From assembly GCA_027489965.1 (NCBI GenBank), contig JAIXZA010000179.1, positions 1 to 36,192 of the forward strand: 36,192 nt of DNA. Reading direction: 5' to 3'. Shown here in pieces: positions 16,820-23,937 of the stretch (position 1 is its first letter; each line of letters starts with the position of its first letter). Both the position numbers and the translations under genes were made by a program. The notes below the pieces were generated by a model. It was not told the DNA's origin. It ran no database searches and saw only the letters and a list, made by a program, of their open reading frames with translations. This DNA comes from Verrucomicrobiaceae bacterium (GTDB lineage Bacteria; Verrucomicrobiota; Verrucomicrobiia; Verrucomicrobiales; Verrucomicrobiaceae).

Positions 16820-17487
16820 CAACTCCAGCGCCCACTCCTACACGAGAAGATTTACATCGGATCGCGGATCTTTGCCCTCAGCGCTGGGTACAGCATTACA
16901 CGCGCTCCAAATTGAGCAGTGATCCCGTTTATGGCGCTGTCGCTAAGGAGGTGATCGGCACAAGTCAGCCTATCCTAGACATTGGCTGTGGCATTGGACT
17001 GCTGGCTCATTACCTGCATGCCTGCGGCCACCTATTGCCAGTCACGGGCTTTGATTATGATCAAAGAAAAATCGATTCAGCTGTCGCCATGGCTGCCTCT
17101 GCTGGGCACACTCATCTGAACTTTGCTGCTGGGGACGCCCGCACTGGGCTGCCTGAGTTCAGTGGTCATGTCGTCATCTTAGACATCTTACAATTCTTCA
17201 CCGAGCCCGAACAGGACGCACTCCTTGCCGCAGCTGCTTCCCGTGTTGCACCAGGGGCCAAACTCATCATCCGCTCTGGGCTTCAGGATGATTCAGGCCG
17301 CTTCCGCATCACGGTTCTCGTCGATTATCTGGCCAAAGCCTGTTTATGGATGAAAGCAGCGCCTACCCGCTACCCAAACGCCGCCCAGTTCCAGCGTGTA
17401 CTCACCGCGGCAGGGCTCAAAGTCAGCATCAAGCCAATGTGGGGCGGCACACCCTTCAATAACTTTTTGATCGTCGGCGAGCGTTAG
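16816..17487 (+). CDS. Class I SAM-dependent methyltransferase, aryl-polyene-cluster type
   Basis: The 223-residue Rossmann methyltransferase has SAM motif I as ILDIGCGIGLLAHYL (about residues 54-68) and the acidic loop GFDYDQRKIDSA. Motif II/III is GHVVILDILQFF, followed by a post-motif LIIRSGLQDDSGRFR. The C-terminal WGGTPFNNFLIVGER resembles the WGxTPFNNYL tail of methyltransferases in aryl polyene/xanthomonadin clusters, as I recall that family. It overlaps the GT2 gene by 4 bp, so the two are translationally coupled. The acceptor is unknown. It is followed by a convergent alpha/beta hydrolase with 66 bp between. Confidence 0.86.
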   Translation: MTTPAPTPTREDLHRIADLCPQRWVQHYTRSKLSSDPVYGAVAKEVIGTSQPILDIGCGIGLLAHYLHACGHLLPVTGFDYDQRKIDSAVAMAASAGHTHLNFAAGDARTGLPEFSGHVVILDILQFFTEPEQDALLAAAASRVAPGAKLIIRSGLQDDSGRFRITVLVDYLAKACLWMKAAPTRYPNAAQFQRVLTAAGLKVSIKPMWGGTPFNNFLIVGER

Positions 17488-17553
17488 AAAAACAGATCTC
17501 ACAGCTATGGGGTGAGGAATTGACCGCACCCGATAGCCATCAGAGAATCTCTA

Positions 17554-18357
17554 TTAATGCTTCAGCAACCACTCGGTAGTGCGAGGATTGAAGTCCGCCA
17601 GCTGTTCCCAGTGGAAGGCATGACCGGCATCATCGTAGAGATGTAGGTCGGCTCCAGGAATGGCAGCGGCAACTTCTTCACCCATCCAGCGTGGGGTGAA
17701 GGTGTCGTTCTTGCCACCAATGACCAAGGTTGGGCACTTCACGTTCTTGAGCTCGCTGATGGTGTTATGAGTCATGGCCGCGGCGCTTTGAGCTTCCATG
17801 GCATGAACGGGCTGCGGCGCGGGATTGGTGGCAGCTTCTTTGAGGCCGCCCTGCATGTTGTTCCAGCAGTCATCATTATCAAACCAAGGCTTGGTGAAGA
17901 TGAGCATCTGCACGTAATGCATGAAGTCTTCAGGACGCATGGTGGACTTGCATTTCATCAAATGCTGCCAGGTGTAGAGACCAAAACGATCCTGACGTGC
18001 CCAGGTGCACATGAGGATCATGCTTTTCACTTTCTCAGGATGGCGCAGGGCCAATTGCTGAGCGACCACGCTGCCGAGTGAGCAGCCGACGACACGTGCC
18101 TGCTTGATGCCGAGTTGATCCATGAGACCGGCATAGTCGTCTGCCATCATCGCCGTGGTGTAGGGGCCTTCAGGCTTGTTGGTGAGTCCGACACCACGGT
18201 TGTCACCGAGGATGCAGCGGAAATGCTTCGACCACTCAGCCGCGTGGGCATCCCAGACGCCACCTGGAGCAGTGACGCCCATGATGCATATCAGCGGTTC
18301 GCCGCTGCCGCGTTCTTCATAAAACATTTGGATTCCGTTGGTGGTAACGTGAGGCAT
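17554..18357 (-). CDS. Alpha/beta hydrolase
   Basis: Alpha/beta-hydrolase-fold enzyme of 267 residues. It has the oxyanion region IMGVTAPGGVWD, the DNRGVGLTNKP loop typical of the haloperoxidase/esterase-like branch, and the nucleophile elbow GCSLGS with Ser93. The acid is probably Asp218 in GGKNDTFTP and the base His246 in DDAGHAFHW. All three catalytic positions are intact. No signal peptide is seen, so it should be cytoplasmic. The substrate cannot be inferred; family members hydrolyse esters, lactones or cofactor-free peroxides. It is downstream of a membrane-anchored gene of unknown function on the same strand, about 95 bp away. Confidence 0.9.
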   Translation of the reverse strand: MPHVTTNGIQMFYEERGSGEPLICIMGVTAPGGVWDAHAAEWSKHFRCILGDNRGVGLTNKPEGPYTTAMMADDYAGLMDQLGIKQARVVGCSLGSVVAQQLALRHPEKVKSMILMCTWARQDRFGLYTWQHLMKCKSTMRPEDFMHYVQMLIFTKPWFDNDDCWNNMQGGLKEAATNPAPQPVHAMEAQSAAAMTHNTISELKNVKCPTLVIGGKNDTFTPRWMGEEVAAAIPGADLHLYDDAGHAFHWEQLADFNPRTTEWLLKH

Positions 18358-18370
18358 AAGTGTGGTTTCT

Positions 18371-18460
18371 TTATTGGGTTAAACTAAAAAGAGCCGCCAG
18401 TCCTACCCAAAGCAGAGTGAATTGCCAAGGAAAATGCACGCGTAACTTCAAGTCATTCAC
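18371..18460 (-). CDS. Possible 29-residue membrane peptide, coupled to the upstream gene
   Basis: A GTG at 18458-18460 overlaps the end of the upstream gene (the sequence GTGAATGA contains both this start and that gene's TGA). It opens a 29-codon frame ending in TAA at 18371. The translation begins with a short charged stretch (NDLKLRVHFPW) and continues with a hydrophobic helix (FTLLWVGLAALFSL). This is the arrangement of a small single-span membrane protein under translational coupling. There is no further support; chance occurrence is possible. Confidence 0.25.
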   Translation of the reverse strand: MNDLKLRVHFPWQFTLLWVGLAALFSLTQ

Positions 18461-19154
18461 CCGGCGGCGGCTGCGGTAATGAGGGAGAGAGCTGACCCGT
18501 CGGTCCTCGGGCTCGTACGTCGCCGCCGTAAAGATCGATGGCGCGCTTAGCGATGATGTCGATGATGGCTGGTTGCAGGGTCCGCGCGGCCACATTTGAA
18601 ACGGCCATACTGGCCCAAGTCACGGGCGATTTGAATTTCACCACCTGCCACACTGGCAGCAGACGCTTGTACCATTTCCCCATGGATTGCATCGTTTCAT
18701 GCGTGGCGATTTTATGGGTCATCTCCCACGTTTTTAACGCGGTGCTGGCGCTCACATCGACCAGCCGACCGATGCTTCGAGTTTGCAGGAAGTCCGCCAC
18801 ATCTAGTGCGGTCAAATGCACCGCGCGTGAAAACTGACCCAAGCCTGGTGCCAGCAGTGGATCTGGGTGCTGAGGGTGATACACGGCAGCGATCTCACGA
18901 ACAAGCTTCGGCACCTCTTCCACCAAGGGCGGCAGCCATTCTGGATTCAGCCGTTTTTGCCAGCGAAGTCTATTTTTGCAGTCTTCCACGACTTTGTTGG
19001 CCGCCATGTCTTTGGGATTATTCCCACCCTCATGGTAATGTGCTACGGCCTCGCGAGCCGCCTTTAAATCCGCCGCAAAACGCAGTCCCGCCCAGATCAA
19101 CCAAGTCGCCACGCCAACAATGAAGCCGGCGAGAAAGGTGAGGAAGTAACTCAT
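18453..19154 (-). CDS. Membrane-anchored protein of unknown function
   Basis: The 233-residue protein starts with one clear transmembrane helix (YFLTFLAGFIVGVATWLIWAGL, residues about 3-24) and is otherwise soluble and mostly helical. A charged region, ADLKAAREAVAHYHEGG, and several Trp-containing helices follow. The C-terminal half contains a helix-rich block (TWEMTHKIATHETMQSMGKWYKRLLPVWQ) and a weakly hydrophobic segment near SPVTWASMAVSNVAARTLQ. The tail is Pro-rich. I recognise no family. A palindromic element lies immediately upstream of the ATG. It may form an operon with the alpha/beta hydrolase and the small membrane frame downstream. Confidence 0.75.
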   Translation of the reverse strand: MSYFLTFLAGFIVGVATWLIWAGLRFAADLKAAREAVAHYHEGGNNPKDMAANKVVEDCKNRLRWQKRLNPEWLPPLVEEVPKLVREIAAVYHPQHPDPLLAPGLGQFSRAVHLTALDVADFLQTRSIGRLVDVSASTALKTWEMTHKIATHETMQSMGKWYKRLLPVWQVVKFKSPVTWASMAVSNVAARTLQPAIIDIIAKRAIDLYGGDVRARGPTGQLSPSLPQPPPGE

Positions 19155-19165
19155 GGGAGGGGAAG

Positions 19166-19260
19166 CTGTTTACGGTCGTCTACAGTCGATGAAGATGGTT
19201 GACGATCGTTTCCCAAACAACTGTAAACAACGGTCAACCATCGCAAACACTCGTAAACCG
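19166..19260. repeat. Imperfect palindromic intergenic element
   Basis: Between trpG and the membrane-anchored gene, about 95 bp is built from variants of GTTTAC, GGTTGAC and their complements. Perfect inverted arms GATGGTTGAC (19194-19203) and GTCAACCATC (19233-19242) lie inside outer arms that begin and end with GTTTAC/GTAAAC (about 19168 and 19252). The outer segment at 19168-19188 matches the complement of about 19220-19240 at roughly three quarters of positions. The whole could fold into a branched hairpin in RNA or DNA. It may be a member of a dispersed repeat family. Confidence 0.5.
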
Positions 19261-19272
19261 ACTTTCCCCAGC

Positions 19273-19842
19273 CTACATTTCCAGGAAGTTTTTCAGCAAC
19301 CGCTTACCATCTTGAGTCAGGATGGACTCGGGGTGGAATTGGACGCCATGGATCGGCAGTTCCTTGTGACGCAGGCCCATGATCTCAGACTCGTCATCAT
19401 CACAGACGGCGGTGATCTCTAGGCAGTCTGGAAAGGTGTCCCGCTTCACTAACAGCGAGTGATAACGAGTTGCCGTAAAGGGCTCCGGCATGCCTTTGAA
19501 AACCGATTGGCCTGTGTGCCGGATTTTGGAAACTTTGCCATGCATGAGCCTACCAGCGCGCACGACATCTCCGCCAAAAACATGGCCGATGCTCTGATGG
19601 CCGAGGCAAACACCCAAGATCGGGATGCTTTGACCAAAGGTGCGGATCACGTCACAGCTGATGCCAGCTTCCTTTGGCGTGCATGGGCCTGGGGAGACAC
19701 AAATGTGATCGGGACGCTTTTTAGCGATCTCTTCCAGAGTGATTTGATCATTCCGATGAATCTCCATCTGCGCGCCCATCTCGCCAAAGTATTGGACGAG
19801 GTTGTAGGTAAAGGAGTCGTAATTGTCGATGATCAGAAGCAT
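19273..19842 (-). CDS. trpG: Anthranilate/aminodeoxychorismate synthase glutaminase subunit
   Basis: Class I glutamine amidotransferase of 189 residues that supplies ammonia to TrpE or PabB for anthranilate or 4-amino-4-deoxychorismate synthesis. It begins with MLLIIDNYDSFTYNLVQYF and has the oxyanion motif SPGPCTPKEAG. The nucleophile elbow is GVCLGHQSIG with Cys79, and the rest of the triad is HGVQFHPES with His170 and Glu172. All catalytic residues are intact. No trpE or pabB partner is adjacent, so whether it serves tryptophan, folate or both (pabA) cannot be decided here; a single amphibolic subunit is common in bacteria. The stop is 18 bp from the palindromic element. Confidence 0.93.
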   Translation of the reverse strand: MLLIIDNYDSFTYNLVQYFGEMGAQMEIHRNDQITLEEIAKKRPDHICVSPGPCTPKEAGISCDVIRTFGQSIPILGVCLGHQSIGHVFGGDVVRAGRLMHGKVSKIRHTGQSVFKGMPEPFTATRYHSLLVKRDTFPDCLEITAVCDDDESEIMGLRHKELPIHGVQFHPESILTQDGKRLLKNFLEM

Positions 19843-19899
19843 GGCCGTGGAGAATCGTAACGATTGTTTGCCGTAGATGGGCGCTTTTGCAAGGCTTGT

Positions 19900-21075
19900 T
19901 CAGGCCATGGCCCGCTCATAGGCCTTCAGCAGCTCCGTCACACTTCTGGACCAGCTCAGCTCGCCATGCAGGCGCTGATAGCCGATTTCACCCATCCGCT
20001 GGCGGCGTGGCGCGTCATCCAGCAGGCTCAAAATGGCGTCTCCCAGCAAAGCCGCACTGTTTTCCATCACATACAAAGCCGCATCGCCAGCAGAGAAACG
20101 CCCCTCCCTCGTACCGAAGATGACCTGCGCTTTAGAGAATGCCATGTATTCCAGCGTCTTGTTCATCGTGCAGTGGTCATTGTAGTCATTGATCGGATCA
20201 CAGGCCACCCCCAGATCCATCGTCTGGAGGCCAGAGAAAAGGAATTCATTGCTCACCCGACCCGGAAGGTCGATGCAGTCCTCCAGGCCTAGATGCTCCC
20301 TCAAGCGCACAAGCTTAGGATATTCAGGACCACTGCCCATCAGCAGAAACTGCACATCGGATCTGCCGCGCACTTTGAGAATGTGATCAGCGGCTTTGAT
20401 CAGATAATCGACACCATCCGCATTGCCCATCACGCCGATGTAACCCACGAGGTAGCGTTTCCCCTTTTTTAAAACCGGCTCAATAGGCACGGTGGTCGGC
20501 AGTTGATCCGGTGAAGTGCGCACGATGAAGATCTCGTCATCACTTTTCTGTCCGCGCTTTTTGATCACTTGGAGCACGCTTTGATTCGTCGCCATCACCC
20601 CATCTGCCAAAGCTAGCGTACAACGCTCAGCCAGTCGTACCGCCCAATAGAAAAGGCCGCGTTTGCCGAACTTGGCCTCAAACATTTCAGGCCATAAATC
20701 ATGCACGTCATAGATGACCCGCACTCCAGCCAACCACTTAAAAGGCAGCGCCACGAGGAACAACAGGTCGGGCGGATTGCAGAGGTGGATGATATCGAAT
20801 CCACTACGTCTCCAAGCCTTCAGCGCGCAGCTCAGTTCTCCCCACAGGGCCGTCACATATTCCAAGAAATAACCACGCCATCCACCCGCCTCACCACTGA
20901 TCCAGTGGCGGTAAATTTGAATGCCGTCTAGCTTCTCCTCAGGCTGAGTGAAACCGCGCATTTGCGGACAGATCACCGTCACCTCATGCCCCGCATCCCG
21001 CAAGGCGCAAGCCTCCTGCCAGACACGACGGTCCAGCGGCACTGGCAGGTTTTCGACGACGATGAGGACTCGCAT
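19900..21075 (-). CDS. Glycosyltransferase family 4
   Basis: GT-B glycosyltransferase of 391 residues when started at MRVLIVVENLPVPLDRRVWQE; an ATG six codons upstream is possible but the family begins here. The N-terminal domain shows VPLDRRVW, the signature of exopolysaccharide GT4 enzymes with a fucosyl/mannosyl transferase-like N-domain (Glyco_trans_4). IIHLCNPPDLLFLVA and IYDVHDLWPEMFEAKFG follow. The C-terminal domain has YLVGYIGVMGNADGVDYLIKA, LLMGSGPEYPKL and DLGVACDPINDYNDHCTMNKTLEYMA. These look like the donor-binding region of a UDP-sugar transferase. It is alone on the strand between trpG and a pseudouridine synthase and is probably involved in capsule or exopolysaccharide assembly. 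The exact sugar is unknown. Confidence 0.88.
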   Translation of the reverse strand: MRVLIVVENLPVPLDRRVWQEACALRDAGHEVTVICPQMRGFTQPEEKLDGIQIYRHWISGEAGGWRGYFLEYVTALWGELSCALKAWRRSGFDIIHLCNPPDLLFLVALPFKWLAGVRVIYDVHDLWPEMFEAKFGKRGLFYWAVRLAERCTLALADGVMATNQSVLQVIKKRGQKSDDEIFIVRTSPDQLPTTVPIEPVLKKGKRYLVGYIGVMGNADGVDYLIKAADHILKVRGRSDVQFLLMGSGPEYPKLVRLREHLGLEDCIDLPGRVSNEFLFSGLQTMDLGVACDPINDYNDHCTMNKTLEYMAFSKAQVIFGTREGRFSAGDAALYVMENSAALLGDAILSLLDDAPRRQRMGEIGYQRLHGELSWSRSVTELLKAYERAMA

Positions 21076-21141
21076 GCAGCCATGCATAGGCATGTCCCAC
21101 TTTTTATGCCGGAGAACCCCCTAGAGGGCAAGAGCAGATGT

Positions 21142-21900
21142 TTAAAGCGCCCCATCTAACCACGCCGCCATCTCCGCAGGCAGCGGGCAGTCCCAAGCTC
21201 GTGAAAAATCCGGCGTGCTGACCTCCAGCCGATGGGAATGCAGCGCCTGCCGTGAGAAAAACAGCCGCCGCGCCAGATCAGGCGTCCAGCCCGTGTCGAT
21301 GAAGTCCAGATAACAGCGTTCATCCTCCCCGTAGATTTTATCGCCTAAAATAGGGTGCCCCAGATGGGCCAAATGCACGCGGATCTGATGCATCCTTCCC
21401 GTGATCGGTCGTGCCTCGACCAGCGCCAGTTGACCCGCCAGCGGATGCTCGACTCGGCGCAACACACGGAAATCCGTCCGGCAGGCTGCACCTGACCCAT
21501 GCACCTGCTGCTTCACCCAGATTGGAGATTCCTCCACCTCGCCCTTTCTTACAATAGGAGCCTCAAGGTCCAGCGTCTCCCAGTTTGGCCAGCCCAGTAC
21601 GATCGCCTGATACTGTTTGTGAATCTGTCGCTCCTGCATGGCAATACCGAAGAGTCGCGCCGCTGCCGCATGCTTGGCCACCAGCACCGTGCCACTCGTC
21701 TCCCGATCCAGGCGATTGATGATGGAAATCTGGCCTCCATTGGCCAGCTCGTAAGCCAGCAGCGCCTTCAGCCCATGCCAAAGCGTCGGCGTCCCATCCG
21801 GCGTGCTAGGGTGGATCTGCAAAGGCGCAGGCTTATCCACGACGATAAAATCGTCCGTCTCATCCACTAGAGTGAAAGCCGTGTTAACCGCGCGCAGCAT
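21142..21900 (-). CDS. RluA-family pseudouridine synthase
   Basis: Isomerises specific uridines in rRNA or tRNA. The conserved catalytic block is INRLDRETSGTVLVAK; the nucleophile Asp is in RLDRETSG. The family opening IVVDKPAPLQIHPS and the C-terminal RPITGRMHQIRVHLAHLGHPILGDKIYG are present. No S4 domain precedes the catalytic domain, so it resembles the short RluA/TruC-type enzymes rather than RluC/D. I prefer the ATG at 21898-21900 (252 residues), which follows AGGGG closely. An upstream in-frame ATG at 21936 would add 12 residues without family similarity. The target uridine is not predictable. The 41-bp repeat array begins about 90 bp upstream of its start. Confidence 0.9.
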   Translation of the reverse strand: MLRAVNTAFTLVDETDDFIVVDKPAPLQIHPSTPDGTPTLWHGLKALLAYELANGGQISIINRLDRETSGTVLVAKHAAAARLFGIAMQERQIHKQYQAIVLGWPNWETLDLEAPIVRKGEVEESPIWVKQQVHGSGAACRTDFRVLRRVEHPLAGQLALVEARPITGRMHQIRVHLAHLGHPILGDKIYGEDERCYLDFIDTGWTPDLARRLFFSRQALHSHRLEVSTPDFSRAWDCPLPAEMAAWLDGAL

Positions 21901-22028
21901 GGCCCCTGCTTTAAAGCCAAGGGCAGTCCGTGCCAAGCATTGTCTCAGCGCCGCAGCGCCTCGTTGCGCTTTAAATCAACGTTTTGCGCATAAATTCATC
22001 CCGAACCTGCAAAAAAGGAACGCCAGAC

Positions 22029-22266
22029 GAGCCTCATTTAGCTCATTTGAAAATTCAAATGCCTCAGACGAGCGTCGTTTGGTCCATTTGAAAAACCAAA
22101 TGCCTCAGATGAGCGTCGTTTGGTCCATTTGAAAAACCAAATGCCCCAGATGAGCGTCGTTTGGTCCATTTGAAAAACCAAATGCCTCAGATGAGCCTCA
22201 TTTGGTCCATTTGAAAATAAAATTGGGTCAGAAAAGCATCGTTCAGCCCTTTCACCCAGGAAAGCG
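22029..22266. repeat. 41-bp tandem repeat array, five clear units plus a decayed sixth
   Basis: Units begin at 22029, 22070, 22111, 22152 and 22193 with an exact 41-bp period. A decayed copy at 22234 keeps the phase. Each unit starts GAGC(G/C)TC(G/A)TTT and continues through GGTCCATTTGAAAAACCAAATG to a CTCAGA(T/C) spacer. Inside each unit CATTTG/CAAATG and TTTGGT/ACCAAA are two competing inverted repeats around an A-rich loop. The central three units are almost identical and the outer ones have diverged, as in an array that expands from the middle. The period is not a multiple of three, and I see no conserved gene in either strand. The units are contiguous, without variable spacers, so this is not a CRISPR array. 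Confidence 0.9.
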
Positions 22267-22444
22267 GCCAAAAACCCGCCCCTGCCTCAAGGTTGTCTGG
22301 AGCTGTTGATTGCGGCGTCGATGGCGCACCGCCTTTGATTCGAGACATTGCGGCGTGACGGACGACTTCGGACAGGGTGCTACGCGTTCTTACCCATATG
22401 TTCATTCCGCTTGGCATTGAGACATACGCGTGCAGCATTTGAGC
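22267..22444. other. Gene-free stretch right of the repeat array
   Basis: The sequence from the end of the repeats to the next gene holds no convincing coding region. A minus-strand frame crosses it and runs into the repeats, but it has no recognisable similarity. Promoters for the plus-strand gene cluster should lie here; I could not identify a clear one. Together with the array and the segment left of it, the gene-free interval spans 21937-22444. Confidence 0.5.
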
Positions 22445-22801
22445 ATGCTTGAATCTCGACAAACTCCTTTGGCTTCGCGGATGGTTTTTGCCTTGCGGGT
22501 GATGATGTTCTTTGGGCTGGCCCTGGGAGTCATCGGGGTGGCTTTGGGCATCGGGGTTCTGGGCTATCATTACATCGCCGGGTTTGCGTGGGTGGACTCA
22601 ATCCTGAATGCCTCCATGATCCTGGGTGGCATGGGGCCGATGGGGGAGCTGCAGGGAGATGCGGCAAAGCTCTTCGCCAGTGCGTATGCTTTATTCAGCG
22701 GTCTGATCTTCATCTCGGTGACGGGCATCATGCTGGCACCTGTGGCGCATCGAGCGCTGCATGTGTTTCATCTCGATAACAACGATCACGAACCTTCATG
22801 A
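22445..22801 (+). CDS. Small conserved membrane protein of unknown function
   Basis: Small integral-membrane protein, 118 residues from the ATG at 22445; a GTG five codons upstream at 22430 is an alternative start. There are three hydrophobic segments: FALRVMMFFGLALGVIGVALG followed by GIGVLGYHYI, then ILNASMILGGMGP, then FASAYALFSGLIFISVTGIMLAP. The pattern NASMILGGMGP followed by AKLFASAYALFSGL recalls a widespread conserved hypothetical membrane protein with no assigned function. The C-terminus is His- and Asp-rich. It is the first gene of a plus-strand run with DUF2256, another membrane protein and an SRPBCC protein; the DUF2256 start follows 15 bp after its stop. Confidence 0.72.
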   Translation: MLESRQTPLASRMVFALRVMMFFGLALGVIGVALGIGVLGYHYIAGFAWVDSILNASMILGGMGPMGELQGDAAKLFASAYALFSGLIFISVTGIMLAPVAHRALHVFHLDNNDHEPS

Positions 22802-22816
22802 AGGTTGTCAGTCATC

Positions 22817-22969
22817 ATGCACGGAATCAAAAAACAGCATTTACCCGAAAAACTCTGTCTGCACTGCCAGCGGCCCTTTGTTTGGCGAAAAAAATGGGCG
22901 CGCGATTGGGAGTCGGTCCGTTATTGCAGTGATGCCTGTCGTCGCGGCAAGGTTCCAGTCCAATCATGA
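22817..22969 (+). CDS. DUF2256 small Cys-rich protein
   Basis: 50 residues, MHGIKKQHLPEKLC and onward, translated by hand. It contains CLHC (Cys14, Cys17), the invariant-looking block PFVWRKKWARDWESVRYCS, and CSDAC (Cys37, Cys41). Four cysteines in two pairs make a likely zinc ribbon or zinc-knuckle fold. LPEKxCxxCxRPFxWRKKWxxxWxxVxYCSxxCR is the DUF2256 signature. In other genomes DUF2256 genes often sit near cryptochrome/photolyase genes, but no such gene is present here. Its stop overlaps the start of the next gene (ATGA), so the two are coupled. Function is unknown. Confidence 0.9.
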   Translation: MHGIKKQHLPEKLCLHCQRPFVWRKKWARDWESVRYCSDACRRGKVPVQS

Positions 22970-23397
22970 TCACGCTTCTGCTCCTACACGCAATCACCAC
23001 CTGGGTTCTCTGTGGTCTGATCTGGACGATTCAAGTGGTGCATTATCCGCTCTTTGAAGACGTGGGGCATGAGAATTTCAGCGCCTTTCACGGACGCCAC
23101 ATGTGGCTGATCACCTGGATCGTGGCCCCGCTGATGTTTCTGGAAGTGGGCAGCGCTGGGCTGCTGCTTTTTTGGGGAGAACGCTCATGGCTCTTCCTGC
23201 TGAGCCTGGTGGCGTTAGCGGTCGTGTGGCTTTCGACAGCGATCTATCAGGTGCCGATGCATGATCAACTGGTGCGCGGCTACAATGCGGAACTCATCCG
23301 CAGGCTGGTGCTGACCAATTGGTGGCGCACTCTGGCCTGGACCATCCGTGGCCTTTGTTTGGCGGCAATGCTGCACGCGCTGCTGACAAAATTTTAA
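22966..23397 (+). CDS. Four-helix membrane protein of unknown function
   Basis: The 143-residue protein has four predicted transmembrane helices: LLLLHAITTWVLCGLIWTIQVV, MWLITWIVAPLMFLEVGSAGLLLF, SWLFLLSLVALAVVWLSTAIY and TIRGLCLAAMLHALL. Between helices 1 and 2 lies VVHYPLFEDVGHENFSAFHGRHMW, rich in His, and after helix 3 comes QVPMHDQLVRGYNAELIRRLVLTNWWRT. The arrangement resembles membrane proteins of the DUF1772 type, which share HYPLF, QVPMHxxL and LxxTNWxRT patterns, but I cannot confirm membership. It overlaps the DUF2256 gene by 4 bp and precedes an SRPBCC gene by 12 bp, so the three are probably one transcript. Confidence 0.78.
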   Translation: MITLLLLHAITTWVLCGLIWTIQVVHYPLFEDVGHENFSAFHGRHMWLITWIVAPLMFLEVGSAGLLLFWGERSWLFLLSLVALAVVWLSTAIYQVPMHDQLVRGYNAELIRRLVLTNWWRTLAWTIRGLCLAAMLHALLTKF

Positions 23398-23409
23398 CTC
23401 CCACGATTC

Positions 23410-23883
23410 ATGCCTTCTTTCTTTCATGCCAGTACAACTGTCGCAGCCAGTGCTGAGCAGCTCTTTGCCTTTCACAGTGATCCCAACAATCTAACCGTGG
23501 TCATGCCACCGATGCTCAAACTGGTAAGCCTGACCACTGATGGTCCTGCGCTGGAGGGTCGGATGATCGAGCTGCATGTACGTGACTGGTGGATCATCCC
23601 CATGCATTGGACCTGCCGCTGGAAGACCGTGCAGGCTCCGCATCTGCTGGTGGATGAAATCGTGCAGGGACCGTTTCCCTTATTTGAGCATGAGCACCGT
23701 TTTGAGCCAGCGGGCAAGGGTGGCTGCGTGATGCATGACAGCGTCACTTATGAGTTTGGCCATGGCTGGTGGGGCAAGCTTATCTCTGAAACGGCTGTGC
23801 GCTGGTATCTGACCTTACTGTTTAAGTTTCGCCACCACCGGACGCGGCAATGGGCGACCCGATCTGGACAATCGAAGGGATAA
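23410..23883 (+). CDS. SRPBCC-fold protein
   Basis: The 157-residue protein belongs to the START/Bet v1 (SRPBCC) superfamily, which binds hydrophobic ligands in a helix-grip pocket. The family opening FHASTTVAASAEQLFAFHSDPNNLTVVMPP has the conserved LFxFHxDPxNL. The later strands are WTCRWKTVQAPHLLVDEIVQGPFPLFEHEHRFEP and GCVMHDSVTYEFGHG. The closest relatives by pattern are the SRPBCC proteins found beside cryptochromes and sugar-nucleotide epimerases; the ligand is unknown. The C-terminal 20 residues are basic. It follows the four-helix membrane gene by 12 bp and precedes the PLP enzyme by about 55 bp. Confidence 0.85.
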   Translation: MPSFFHASTTVAASAEQLFAFHSDPNNLTVVMPPMLKLVSLTTDGPALEGRMIELHVRDWWIIPMHWTCRWKTVQAPHLLVDEIVQGPFPLFEHEHRFEPAGKGGCVMHDSVTYEFGHGWWGKLISETAVRWYLTLLFKFRHHRTRQWATRSGQSKG

Positions 23884-23937
23884 AGAAACACTTGCCGTTG
23901 CTGTTTGAACGATTTGAGTCGTGCTGCCTTCTTTTTT

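Noticed and set aside
22029..22266. CRISPR array
   Set aside because: Units are contiguous and nearly identical over their full 41 bp; there are no unique spacers and no cas genes.
22038..22271. Minus-strand open frame across the 41-bp repeats
   Set aside because: The period is not a multiple of three, so the frame reads each copy in a different phase; the lack of stops follows from the repeat, not from coding.
22187..22570. Minus-strand open frame of 127 codons overlapping the repeats and the next gene
   Set aside because: Its composition is His/Pro/Ser-rich with no known pattern, it ends in the repeat array, and it is antisense to a better-supported membrane protein gene.
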